From the NCBI GenBank assembly GCA_030426295.1, contig JAUHYY010000008.1:1-17647 (forward strand): a stretch of 17,647 nucleotides of DNA, given 5' to 3'. Below, one piece after another: positions 6,501 through 12,706 of this stretch. Source of the stretch: a bacterium (lineage in GTDB: Bacteria > Patescibacteriota > Gracilibacteria > UBA1369 > GCA-2718715). Made by a program: the position numbers and the translations under genes. Each line of letters begins with the position of its first letter. The stretch's first letter is position 1. The notes under the pieces were generated by a model that was not told the origin of the DNA, ran no database searches, and saw nothing but the letters and a program-made list of their open reading frames with translations.

Positions 6501-8155
6501 TTACTATCATGATTATCAAAAATTAAATCACCGTTGTTATTCTCAAATATTGTGTCTGATCCGTCTGAGGAAGCCCAAAAATCTACACCAGTACCTAAAG
6601 CTAAGAGTACATCATCATTTAATTTCAGTGTGCCTGTAGTTATAACACTACTTGCATCAGTTCTAACGAATTGTGTTGAATCAAGTGAGTCTAGAGTGTC
6701 TGCATTACTACTTCCGCCCGAGATAGATGAAAATGATGATCCGTCATAAATATAAAGGGCGTCCCCAGTTGTGTCCCATACTATGTCACCTTCTGCTGTC
6801 CCTGTTACTGCTGATGGTGCTCCTGCATTTGTTGGTATATTTAGACCAACATTGTTTGCGTGGGCAGCTGTTTCTACTCTTTTAGTTGTTGTTACGTTAC
6901 CACTTGAATCAATCTGGAATAGGTCTCCTGATCCGACTGTAAACATTGCTGCTGGAGTAGTGTCTCCGATCCCCACTCTATCATTATCCGATTCAACTAC
7001 TAGTGTTGAAGTATCAACAATGAAATCATCGCCTGCAGCTCCTCCAAGTGCTACTGAAAGCGAACTACCTGTAGCTTGAGTTAATGAGCCGTCAGTTACA
7101 GTTAAGCCTGAACCAAAAATTAAGGACTCATCTGTGTATATGTCTCCTTCAACACCAACGTCATCTGCTACGAATAAATCATCTCCACCTAGAGAGAAAC
7201 CTACATTTGAAAGTGTTTCTGATGCCCCTCCTATGAAAACATCATCACTGAACAATGCATCACCTGAAACTATGTTAATTGCGTAACCTGTAAGAGTTCC
7301 ATTAGTAGTGATTTGTATTGCATCGCCTCCTTCTAAAGATGTTGCTGATAATTGTACTAAGTCTCCTGACGTAAGGCTATCACCAGAAAGCTGCCAAGCA
7401 TCTGTAGTTGTTAAATCCGTAGTATAATCTATGGAATCATCATCGTTGAAGGTTAAGAATGCTGTTCCGGCATCTTGCACCACCATATTACCTGTACTTT
7501 GTAAGTCGAATATTATGTTATCTGAAACCTGAGATTCAAACTCAAGGCCTCCTGTCTGACTTTCTGAAGCATCAATTATTATTTTTGCAGCGCTTGCACC
7601 AATATTGTCATATGCATCGTCTAAATCATCTACTCCACCTGAACCAGTCGCAATTTCTTGCCACTCTTCTGAGACCCCATCATATATGTATATACTCCCA
7701 TTATCTGTGTCATAATATAAAGCCCCATCAAAACTACTAGGTGCATCAGCATCTGTATAAACCCCGAATGCTATATCTGCAGATCGTGCATATGCGGTTG
7801 AGTTTATCGTATATCTAGGAGTCATTTCCCCATCTCCTTCTACATTGATACCTAGATAATATTGTTGGTCGAAATCTAAATTAATTGCCGTTTCAGAACC
7901 TAACTGTACTGCAAAGTAGCCTTCACTTACAGATACACTCCCTTGCGTTTCTGTCCAAATGGCTGAGCCTCCTGAACTTGCAGTATAAAGGCTGAAGACC
8001 ATACTGTATGTTCCAGTTAAAGCAGTACCGCTTGAATCTGTTAGGTATCCCTCGTAGCTCATTGTTGTAGGAACTGAAAGTGCACTCAGTGTATTCATGC
8101 CCATCAAACAGACTACTGTTCCAATTGTTAATAATTTTATTAATGTATTTTTCAA
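3533..8155 (-). CDS. Secreted fibre-like protein with peptidase S74 (intramolecular chaperone) domain
   Basis: A 1540-residue exported protein. Order: signal peptide (about 1-27); an N-terminal beta domain (SYEGYLTDSSGTALTGTYSM to about 120) seen in many secreted bacterial fibres; then about 1000 residues of Gly/Asp/Asn/Thr-rich beta repeats with recurring GDTTPDQLLEV, NTNAG-YDAQIGF and GD-x-x-x-x-NNG motifs. A peptidase S74 domain follows, starting at SDVRTKTNI with the Ser1235/Lys1240 dyad that performs self-cleavage in phage endosialidase tail spikes, and GFIAQEV downstream. Then come a short coiled coil (~1300-1325), a beta domain (~1334-1425, ending IIFNWHAF) and a ~100-residue acidic tail (from ~1439). 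In characterised members S74 trimerises the fibre and then cuts itself off; the same is inferred here. The start is TTG, supported by AAGGTG five bases upstream and by the signal peptide directly after it. It is likely a surface or adhesive filament; the ligand is unknown. Confidence 0.9.
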   Translation of the reverse strand: MKNTLIKLLTIGTVVCLMGMNTLSALSVPTTMSYEGYLTDSSGTALTGTYSMVFSLYTASSGGSAIWTETQGSVSVSEGYFAVQLGSETAINLDFDQQYYLGINVEGDGEMTPRYTINSTAYARSADIAFGVYTDADAPSSFDGALYYDTDNGSIYIYDGVSEEWQEIATGSGGVDDLDDAYDNIGASAAKIIIDASESQTGGLEFESQVSDNIIFDLQSTGNMVVQDAGTAFLTFNDDDSIDYTTDLTTTDAWQLSGDSLTSGDLVQLSATSLEGGDAIQITTNGTLTGYAINIVSGDALFSDDVFIGGASETLSNVGFSLGGDDLFVADDVGVEGDIYTDESLIFGSGLTVTDGSLTQATGSSLSVALGGAAGDDFIVDTSTLVVESDNDRVGIGDTTPAAMFTVGSGDLFQIDSSGNVTTTKRVETAAHANNVGLNIPTNAGAPSAVTGTAEGDIVWDTTGDALYIYDGSSFSSISGGSSNADTLDSLDSTQFVRTDASSVITTGTLKLNDDVLLALGTGVDFWASSDGSDTIFENNNGDLIFDNHDSNSSIITRLGTDTTATSYQLRNNSDAQLITAYATGNVGIGDTTPDQLLEVHSSGTAATQLTLKNTNAGAYDAQIGFQLVDGTNNFTLGVDDSALDAFKIGTTGVASSTFFQGSSSGQFVELGDVDAGNNGLSLRVDNSNQKVEFGDLEETNNGVMFELNDSTEKIIMGVSGSNTLTLDTATDELELTSPNANRTQLAVVNTNAGNYDAQIGFQLVDGTNNWTIGVDDSETDSFSVSSTALGTGTIFRGNSTAVSIGDVDQGNNAFQFRISDTERTVYFGDLDELNNGMAFLLNDDERSISFGDVADANNGTKLNIDEPNNHVSIEGGLYLTQSGYSGTTNGVLRYTGTDFEGRVGDAWESLTSGGGGGGSPGGSDGQLQYNNGGSFGGTAGLVWDDGSNRLGIGDTTPDQLLEVLSSGAAATQVTIANTNAGTYDAQIGFELGDTGTNLWTIGVDDSDSDKFKIGRSTVASNTALTIDSTGNVGIGGYNASADVYIQATGDIYVGDGNEDDNGIHLNIDSTNEYLALGDPYLARYGQTLEINGDTLFLGDLEEQLLVFRTDLTDEQLVIGHYEATEANMNNSIIIDNDNLYQKFGDFSTTDGIALTINVEENTFTVDKYYTSISKGYAGYFNHHGDDADLHGLIVDAGADAGTGTTYYLTARDGDGDIVGQIQNSGGTFSLQDVSDVRTKTNISDTEVAGLDVVRNLRVVDFNRKSNPNGERITGFIAQEVQPVYDKIVSANTNGLLSISKENLVPVLVKGMQEQQNLIEELQGQISGVSLPNRGVNISVSSGEFSSNNVGRAKVKAGNSVVHVSFDNPFRHEPIITVTPIGIQDHKYAPENITRSGFDIRIEGPATNEIIFNWHAFSSPDAKLYVSDGTLEYLDLHVEDNEQNSQDEEVENEDDMTQNPEDQYGDSEAEDTSINYASEDQSESNDDQTENTNSDENSDPLEEDQDEGREEQPELDQEADETETPSDGVESDDNTSEEIQ
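5269..5303. repeat. Intragenic direct repeat, copy 1 (35 bp)
   Basis: Begins ctagtaactgatc and ends gtctccgatacct. It is identical to 6361-6395 except for one base, and codes the GDTTPDQLLEV segment at the beginning of a fibre repeat module in the S74 protein. It marks an internal duplication of module-sized segments. Confidence 0.8.
6361..6395. repeat. Intragenic direct repeat, copy 2 (35 bp)
   Basis: Same 35-bp sequence as at 5269-5303 with a single mismatch (A for G at the 14th base). The sequences following both copies also encode similar NTNAG-YDAQIGF segments but have diverged at the DNA level. The conserved start could therefore be a recombination or gene-conversion site. Confidence 0.8.
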
Positions 8156-8160
8156 TACTT

Positions 8161-8166
8161 CACCTT
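8161..8166 (-). promoter_or_regulatory. Ribosome binding site that supports the TTG start of the fibre gene
   Basis: Minus-strand AAGGTG lies five bases before TTG at 8155-8153, which begins the signal peptide MKNTLIKLL. This is one of only two clear Shine-Dalgarno-like sites in the window, and it goes with the only gene whose best start is non-ATG. Confidence 0.65.
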
Positions 8167-8235
8167 AAAAATAATCTATATAATACTATACAGTCTAGTG
8201 GTCTATTTCTAGGCATTTATGAGTCTTTACCATCT

Positions 8236-8265
8236 AGATATTTTTGTGTTTTTTAACAAATATCT
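8236..8265. other. AT-rich hairpin between the Ser-Asp protein and fibre genes
   Basis: Inverted repeat with arms AGATATTTTTGT and ACAAATATCT (two-base bulge) around an eight-base loop, in the 187-base spacer 8156-8342. Neither side has a run of T that would make it a convincing terminator. On the minus strand a TATAGT/TATTAT region follows at about 8180-8190 and may be a -10 box for the fibre gene, but no good -35 is visible. I see nothing else in the spacer. Confidence 0.35.
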
Positions 8266-8342
8266 CAAACACTGTTTTGTACAGCCGAATAAAATAATAA
8301 AACAATAAGCAGAAGCGTGAGTTGATTACCCGATTGAAATAT

Positions 8343-9905
8343 TCAATTAATTTTTTTACCTTTAGAAATTGCTGTTGACGTACGCTTTCTAAGCACTGTA
8401 AGTACACCAGTGGTAAGGCTTAGTAATACAATTACTAAAGTGTTCCATGGACTTCCTGAACTTAAAAATGGCTTCTTGTATTGTAACTCATAATCGATTC
8501 TAATCGTATCAGAGGCAGTGGAAGCTTTTTGATTCACTGTTTTTAAGTATATCGTATGATGACCGGGCTCTAAGGGCTGTGGAGGTTTAGAAGTAATTAT
8601 CTCAGTGCCTTTATCGGCAATTATTACCGAACTCATTATTAGGCTTCTCCATATACTTTGTACGTAAAATTCTTCACCTATATAGGCATTTTTAATTGAT
8701 ACAACTAGTTCTAAGCTACTTAAATCTTTGATTTTAATTTTACTATTAAACCGGTAGTGGTTTCTTCCAATCAATTCAAAATTGCTGTTCCCCGCTAAAG
8801 ATATTTGAGCAATTTCAAGGGGTTTTGGAGTATCAGTTTCTATAACGGTAATATTAAATATTGCTTTCTCTTTCTCTGTAAATATCTCAAGTATATTTAA
8901 GCCGTACTCAAGCGTAGTCGTTTCAAGTATGAATGTTCCTGTATTATCTAAATAAACATCTTCTACGCACCCAATAGGACCTTCGGCTTTTAGAATACTA
9001 TTTACCTCTTCATTTTCAGCATAGGTAATTCTACAACCTAAAGACTGACCCTTAATTTTTCCGGTTATTACTACTTTTTTACCTGTAGTGATTGATCTTG
9101 TGGTTGTCATGCCAAATATACTAAAGCTTGTCTCCTTGTCTTTATTAAATAAGGAGTTATTAATTGTTAGATCAGATTCATCAACTAATATATCAATAGC
9201 ATCTTCATCAGGAGCATTTATTAATTTAACTTCTTGAGCTTTAGTGTCTGCTTTTGGCTTGAAAATCTTTTTTGCTAACTTATTGAATGCCCCACCCCCT
9301 GTGCTTTTAGTATTGTCATCGCTGTCGTCTGAGTCATCGCTGTCGTCTGAGTCATCACTGTCGTCTGAGTCATCACTGTCGTCTGAGTCATCGCTGTCGT
9401 CTAAGTCATCGCTGTCGTCTGAGTCATCGCTGTCGTCTGAGTCATCACTGTCGTCTGAGTCATCACTGTCGTCTGAGTCATCACTGTCGTCTGAGTCATC
9501 GCTGTCGTCTAAGTCATCGCTGTCGTCTGAGTCATCGCTGTCATCTGAGTCATCGCTGTCATCTGAGTCATCACTATCATCTGAATCATCACTGTCGTCT
9601 GAGTCATCGCCATTTGAATTATTTATGCTGCCGCTTCCTCCACCGCTTTCCTCTTCTTCCTCTTCCTCTTCTTCTGACGAATTATTAATAGGAGAACCTA
9701 ACTGTAAACCATATGAGCTACTAGTAGACTCTCCGCTTTTCTCTCCGATCGATGAGTTTGTTGAATATGAGCTTGATGAATTATCGCCTCCACCTGAATT
9801 TAACTGACCATTATATATTTTATAACTAGAACTAGACGACTGAGCTAACACAACTTGTGGAAGCATTAGGCCTATTACGATAATGATAGATAGAAACTTT
9901 TTCAT
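8343..9905 (-). CDS. Secreted, membrane-anchored Ser-Asp-repeat surface protein
   Basis: A 520-residue cell-surface protein. A signal peptide (about 1-22, ending VVLAQ) is followed by two Ser/Tyr/Gly modules (SSSSYKIYNGQLNSGGG and SSSSYSTNSSIGE, then SSSYGLQLGSP), a run of nine Glu, and a highly acidic stalk of SDD triplets at about residues 99-198. From about 215 to 480 the sequence looks like two or three Ig-like or cadherin-like beta domains (for example VVITGKIKGQSLGC and ILEIFTEKEKAIFNITVIE). The C-terminus has one membrane span at about 485-505 followed by basic RKRTSTAISKGKKIN, which fixes that end in the cytoplasm. No LPXTG motif is seen. Ser-Asp stalks in staphylococcal Sdr/Clf proteins project ligand-binding domains from the cell. 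Here the order is reversed, with the beta domains membrane-proximal and the Ser/Tyr modules distal. It ends in TGA, so UGA is a stop here. Ligand unknown. Confidence 0.85.
   Translation of the reverse strand: MKKFLSIIIVIGLMLPQVVLAQSSSSSYKIYNGQLNSGGGDNSSSSYSTNSSIGEKSGESTSSSYGLQLGSPINNSSEEEEEEEEESGGGSGSINNSNGDDSDDSDDSDDSDDSDDSDDSDDSDDSDDSDDLDDSDDSDDSDDSDDSDDSDDSDDSDDSDDSDDSDDLDDSDDSDDSDDSDDSDDSDDSDDSDDSDDNTKSTGGGAFNKLAKKIFKPKADTKAQEVKLINAPDEDAIDILVDESDLTINNSLFNKDKETSFSIFGMTTTRSITTGKKVVITGKIKGQSLGCRITYAENEEVNSILKAEGPIGCVEDVYLDNTGTFILETTTLEYGLNILEIFTEKEKAIFNITVIETDTPKPLEIAQISLAGNSNFELIGRNHYRFNSKIKIKDLSSLELVVSIKNAYIGEEFYVQSIWRSLIMSSVIIADKGTEIITSKPPQPLEPGHHTIYLKTVNQKASTASDTIRIDYELQYKKPFLSSGSPWNTLVIVLLSLTTGVLTVLRKRTSTAISKGKKIN
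9313..9609. repeat. 18-bp tandem array coding the Ser-Asp stalk
   Basis: Sixteen complete and one half copy of an 18-bp unit, typically gagtcatcgctgtcgtct on the plus strand, coding SDDSDD on the minus strand. Each unit uses two different Ser codons (TCA and AGC/AGT), so the DNA period is 18 while the protein period is 3. Variants differ at a few sites: gct/act, gag/aag and tcg/tca. The five-unit pattern at 9349-9438 recurs at 9457-9546 with one base change, showing a duplication shifted by 108 bp. Length variation by slippage would stay in frame. Confidence 0.95.
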
Positions 9906-9968
9906 GCCAATAACTTAACATAATTTGAGCATCTACAATTGATTAATTATTGACTAAAAAATTGCTTA

Positions 9969-12572
9969 TTAACTATGTCGAATTGCAGCTTGAGCTGCAG
10001 CAAGACGTGCTACTGGCACTCTGAAAGGTGAGCAGCTTACGTAGTTTAGTCCGATATTGTGGCAGAATTCTACTGAGCTTGGTTCTCCTCCGTGTTCACC
10101 ACAGATACCGATTTCTAGGTTTTCATCTTTGCTTCTTCCTTTTTCAACGGCGATCTTCATAAGAGCTCCTACTCCGGCTTGATCTAGTTTTTGAGCTGGA
10201 TCGTGGCCTAGGATTCCTCTTTCTATGTAAGTATTTACGAATTTACCTGCGTCGTCTCTTGAGAGTCCGTAAGTTGTTTGTGTAAGGTCGTTTGTACCGA
10301 ATGAGAAGAAGTCTGCGTGTTCTGCAATTTCGTCTGCAGTTAGGCAGGCTCTTGGGATTTCGATCATTGTTCCGATCTTAACTTCGAACTTGATTGCTGA
10401 TTCGTATTCATCGATAACTTCTTGGATTTCTCTTCTTAGAACTTTAAGCTCACTTGCATTACCAACTAGTGGGATTTCGATTTCTACTATTACTTTTGCT
10501 CCATCTTTTGTTGCTTCGATTCCAGCTTCGATAATTGCTCGAGCTTGCATTTGATAAATTTCTGGATACGTAATTGCAAGTCTGCATCCTCTATGACCGA
10601 GCATTGGATTTACTTCGTGAAGTGATTCGATCTTATTTTTTAGTTGTTCGAATGTAACTCCGAGTGAATCTGCCAAGATTTCGATTTTTTTATCAAAGAA
10701 AGGCAAAAATTCGTGCAGAGGCGGGTCTAACAACCTAACTGTGACTGAATACCCGTCCATCACCTTAAAAATCTCTCTAAAGTCATTCTTTTGCATTGGT
10801 TGAATCTTTGCTAAAGCTTTTCGTCTTCCTTCTTCAGAATCTGATAAAATCATTTCTCTCATCGCTTGGATTCTGTCTTCTTCAAAGAACATATGTTCAG
10901 TTCGGCAAAGTCCAATACCTTCTGCTCCATATTCACGTGCAGTTTTTGCATCTTCAGGATTGTCGGCGTTTGTTCTAACTTGTAATCTCTTTGCTTGGTC
11001 AGCCCAATTTAATATTTCTGAGAACTCTCCAGTAATCTCTGGTTCTACCATTGGAACTTCTCCGAAGATTACTTCACCTGTGCTTCCGTTTAGAGTGATG
11101 ATTGTTCCTTCAGTAATTTCGATACCATCTCGAGTTATGATTTTTCGGTGTTTCTTGTCGATGATGATGTCCGAACATCCGGCTATACAACATTTACCCA
11201 TTCCTCTTGCAACTACTGCGGCATGAGATGTCATTCCACCTGTTGAAGTTAGGATTCCGTCTGCTGCATGCATTCCATGGATGTCTTCTGGGCTAGTTTC
11301 TTTTCTTACAAGTATTACTTTGTGTCCGTGTTCATCAGCAGCTACTGCTTCATCAGATTCGAATACGATTACTCCTGATGCAGCACCGGGTGATGCTGGT
11401 AGACCTGTTGCTATTACATTTAGTTCTGCTCTTGGGTCGATTTGTTTGTGGAGTAATTGGCCTAGACATTCTGGATCAATCTTTAGTAGAGCTTGTTCTT
11501 TTGTAACTAGTCCTTCATCTACTAAGTCTTTTGCAATTTTGATTGCTGCTCTTGCAGTTCTTTTACCTGTTCTAGTTTGTAAGAAGTAGAGTTTTGATTC
11601 TTGAATAGTGAACTCGATGTCTTGCATATCTTTGTAGTGGTTTTCGAGTTTGTCTTTGATATCTACTAATTGACTGTAAGCCTCAGGCATTACTTCTTGT
11701 AGAGACTGGATGTCTTTTGGAGTTCTAATACCAGCTACTACGTCTTCACCTTGTGCATTCATTAAAAACTCACCGTAAAGTACTTTTTCTCCTGTAGATG
11801 GGTTACGAGTGAATACTACTCCTGTTCCTGATGTTTCCCCCATGTTACCGAATACCATTGCTTGTACAGTTACTGCTGTTCCGATTAGTCCACCGATATT
11901 ATTGATCTTTCTGTAAGTGATAGCACGGTCGTTGTTCCATGAATTAAATACTGCTTCGATTGCAAATTTTAGTTGGTCATGTGGATTTTCTGGGAATGGC
12001 TGACCAGTATGTTTTTGCACAACAGCTTTGTATAGAGCAACAAGTTCTTTAAGGTCGTTTTCTGAGAGGTCAGTGTCGAACTCTACGCCACGAGCTTCTT
12101 TAATTGCTTCCATTTGTTCTTCGAATAGCTCGTGTGATAACCCGAGGACTACATTTGAGAACATGTTAACGAATCTTCTATAAGCATCGTATGCAGCTCT
12201 TGGATTGTTTGTCTTTGCGATCATTCCTTGAACAGTTTCGTCGTTTAGACCTAGGTTTAGTACAGTGTCCATCATTCCAGGCATTGATACTGCTGCACCT
12301 GAACGAACAGATACTAGAAGTGGATTATCTTTGTCGCCAAAAATCTTACCGCATGATTCTTCAACCTTAGCTAGGTTAAGAGCAACTTCTTTGTCGAATC
12401 CATCTGGATATCTTTGAGTATCTAAAAAGTCTCTACATGTTTCTGTAGTTATTACAAAACCAGGAGGAACGGGTACTCCGAGACTAGTCATTTCACATAA
12501 GTTTGCGCCTTTTCCACCAAGTAATTCTTTTTGATCTTTGCTTCCTTCATCGAATGAGTATATGTACTTCAT
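9969..12572 (-). CDS. ppdK: Pyruvate, phosphate dikinase
   Basis: Cytoplasmic enzyme that interconverts pyruvate + ATP + Pi with phosphoenolpyruvate + AMP + PPi. At 867 residues it is the usual full length. The N-terminal ATP-grasp nucleotide domain begins with GGKGANLCEM (about residues 19-28). The swivelling phosphohistidine domain has GGMTSHAAVVARGMGKC with the phosphorylated His at 450. The C-terminal PEP/pyruvate barrel has GICGEHGG with the catalytic Cys at 824, and ends with the expected SCSPFRVPVARLAAAQA. All key residues are present. It is the last gene of the aminotransferase-glutamate dehydrogenase-dikinase block, 134 bases after gdh. Its leader has no Shine-Dalgarno; 7-bp repeats begin at the ATG itself. 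In this context it may make PEP from amino-acid-derived pyruvate, or run in the ATP-forming direction using PPi. Confidence 0.97.
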   Translation of the reverse strand: MKYIYSFDEGSKDQKELLGGKGANLCEMTSLGVPVPPGFVITTETCRDFLDTQRYPDGFDKEVALNLAKVEESCGKIFGDKDNPLLVSVRSGAAVSMPGMMDTVLNLGLNDETVQGMIAKTNNPRAAYDAYRRFVNMFSNVVLGLSHELFEEQMEAIKEARGVEFDTDLSENDLKELVALYKAVVQKHTGQPFPENPHDQLKFAIEAVFNSWNNDRAITYRKINNIGGLIGTAVTVQAMVFGNMGETSGTGVVFTRNPSTGEKVLYGEFLMNAQGEDVVAGIRTPKDIQSLQEVMPEAYSQLVDIKDKLENHYKDMQDIEFTIQESKLYFLQTRTGKRTARAAIKIAKDLVDEGLVTKEQALLKIDPECLGQLLHKQIDPRAELNVIATGLPASPGAASGVIVFESDEAVAADEHGHKVILVRKETSPEDIHGMHAADGILTSTGGMTSHAAVVARGMGKCCIAGCSDIIIDKKHRKIITRDGIEITEGTIITLNGSTGEVIFGEVPMVEPEITGEFSEILNWADQAKRLQVRTNADNPEDAKTAREYGAEGIGLCRTEHMFFEEDRIQAMREMILSDSEEGRRKALAKIQPMQKNDFREIFKVMDGYSVTVRLLDPPLHEFLPFFDKKIEILADSLGVTFEQLKNKIESLHEVNPMLGHRGCRLAITYPEIYQMQARAIIEAGIEATKDGAKVIVEIEIPLVGNASELKVLRREIQEVIDEYESAIKFEVKIGTMIEIPRACLTADEIAEHADFFSFGTNDLTQTTYGLSRDDAGKFVNTYIERGILGHDPAQKLDQAGVGALMKIAVEKGRSKDENLEIGICGEHGGEPSSVEFCHNIGLNYVSCSPFRVPVARLAAAQAAIRHS

Positions 12573-12598
12573 TGATTGTTAATTATTGATTATTAATT
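12571..12598. repeat. 7-bp tandem repeat forming the ppdK leader
   Basis: Four contiguous heptamers: ATTGATT, GTTAATT, ATTGATT and ATTAATT, followed by ATTCAG. The first unit overlaps the ppdK start codon (12570-12572), so the whole immediate leader is repeat sequence. Confidence 0.7.
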
Positions 12599-12636
12599 AT
12601 TCAGTCGTGGTATCGGGAGAGGATGTTAAAGGGTTG

Positions 12637-12678
12637 TTAGCAATTAGTAAATAGTAATTGGTTGTTGGGTATTAGTAT
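12637..12678. repeat. Degenerate 7-bp tandem repeat in the gdh-ppdK spacer
   Basis: Six heptamers in register: TTAGCAA, TTAGTAA, ATAGTAA, TTGGTTG, TTGGGTA and TTAGTAT. Only the stretch 12602-12636, which is richer in G, separates it from the tract at 12571. Confidence 0.6.
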
Positions 12679-12685
12679 TCATTTT

Positions 12686-12706
12686 CTAATTACTAATAAC
12701 TAATTA
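12686..12706. repeat. 7-bp tandem repeat directly after gdh
   Basis: Three heptamers, CTAATTA, CTAATAA and CTAATTA, then CTAG. The last of these includes the gdh stop codon (12707-12709). The tract thus runs exactly up to the coding end. Confidence 0.7.

Noticed and set aside
3834..7740. Several plus-strand open frames of 60-156 codons opposite the fibre gene
   Set aside because: All lie antisense to one continuous 1540-codon frame with clear domains, and have no promoters, binding sites or recognisable motifs.
3533..8155. Prophage origin for the S74 protein
   Set aside because: S74 domains are frequent in phage tail fibres, but no other phage gene, integrase or attachment site is present, and this protein has a signal peptide.
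8343..8345. Possible UGA recoding to glycine, as in some Patescibacteria
   Set aside because: The only relevant TGA ends the Ser-Asp protein right after a membrane anchor and basic tail, a natural end. No internal in-frame TGA was needed in any other gene.
9313..9609. Regular repeats that could suggest a CRISPR array
   Set aside because: The 18-bp units are directly adjoining, with no unique spacers, and lie in frame within a coding region.
9244..9807. A 187-codon plus-strand open frame rich in SSLSSES repeats
   Set aside because: It is the antisense shadow of the 18-bp repeat array. The minus-strand frame has the signal peptide, beta domains and membrane anchor.
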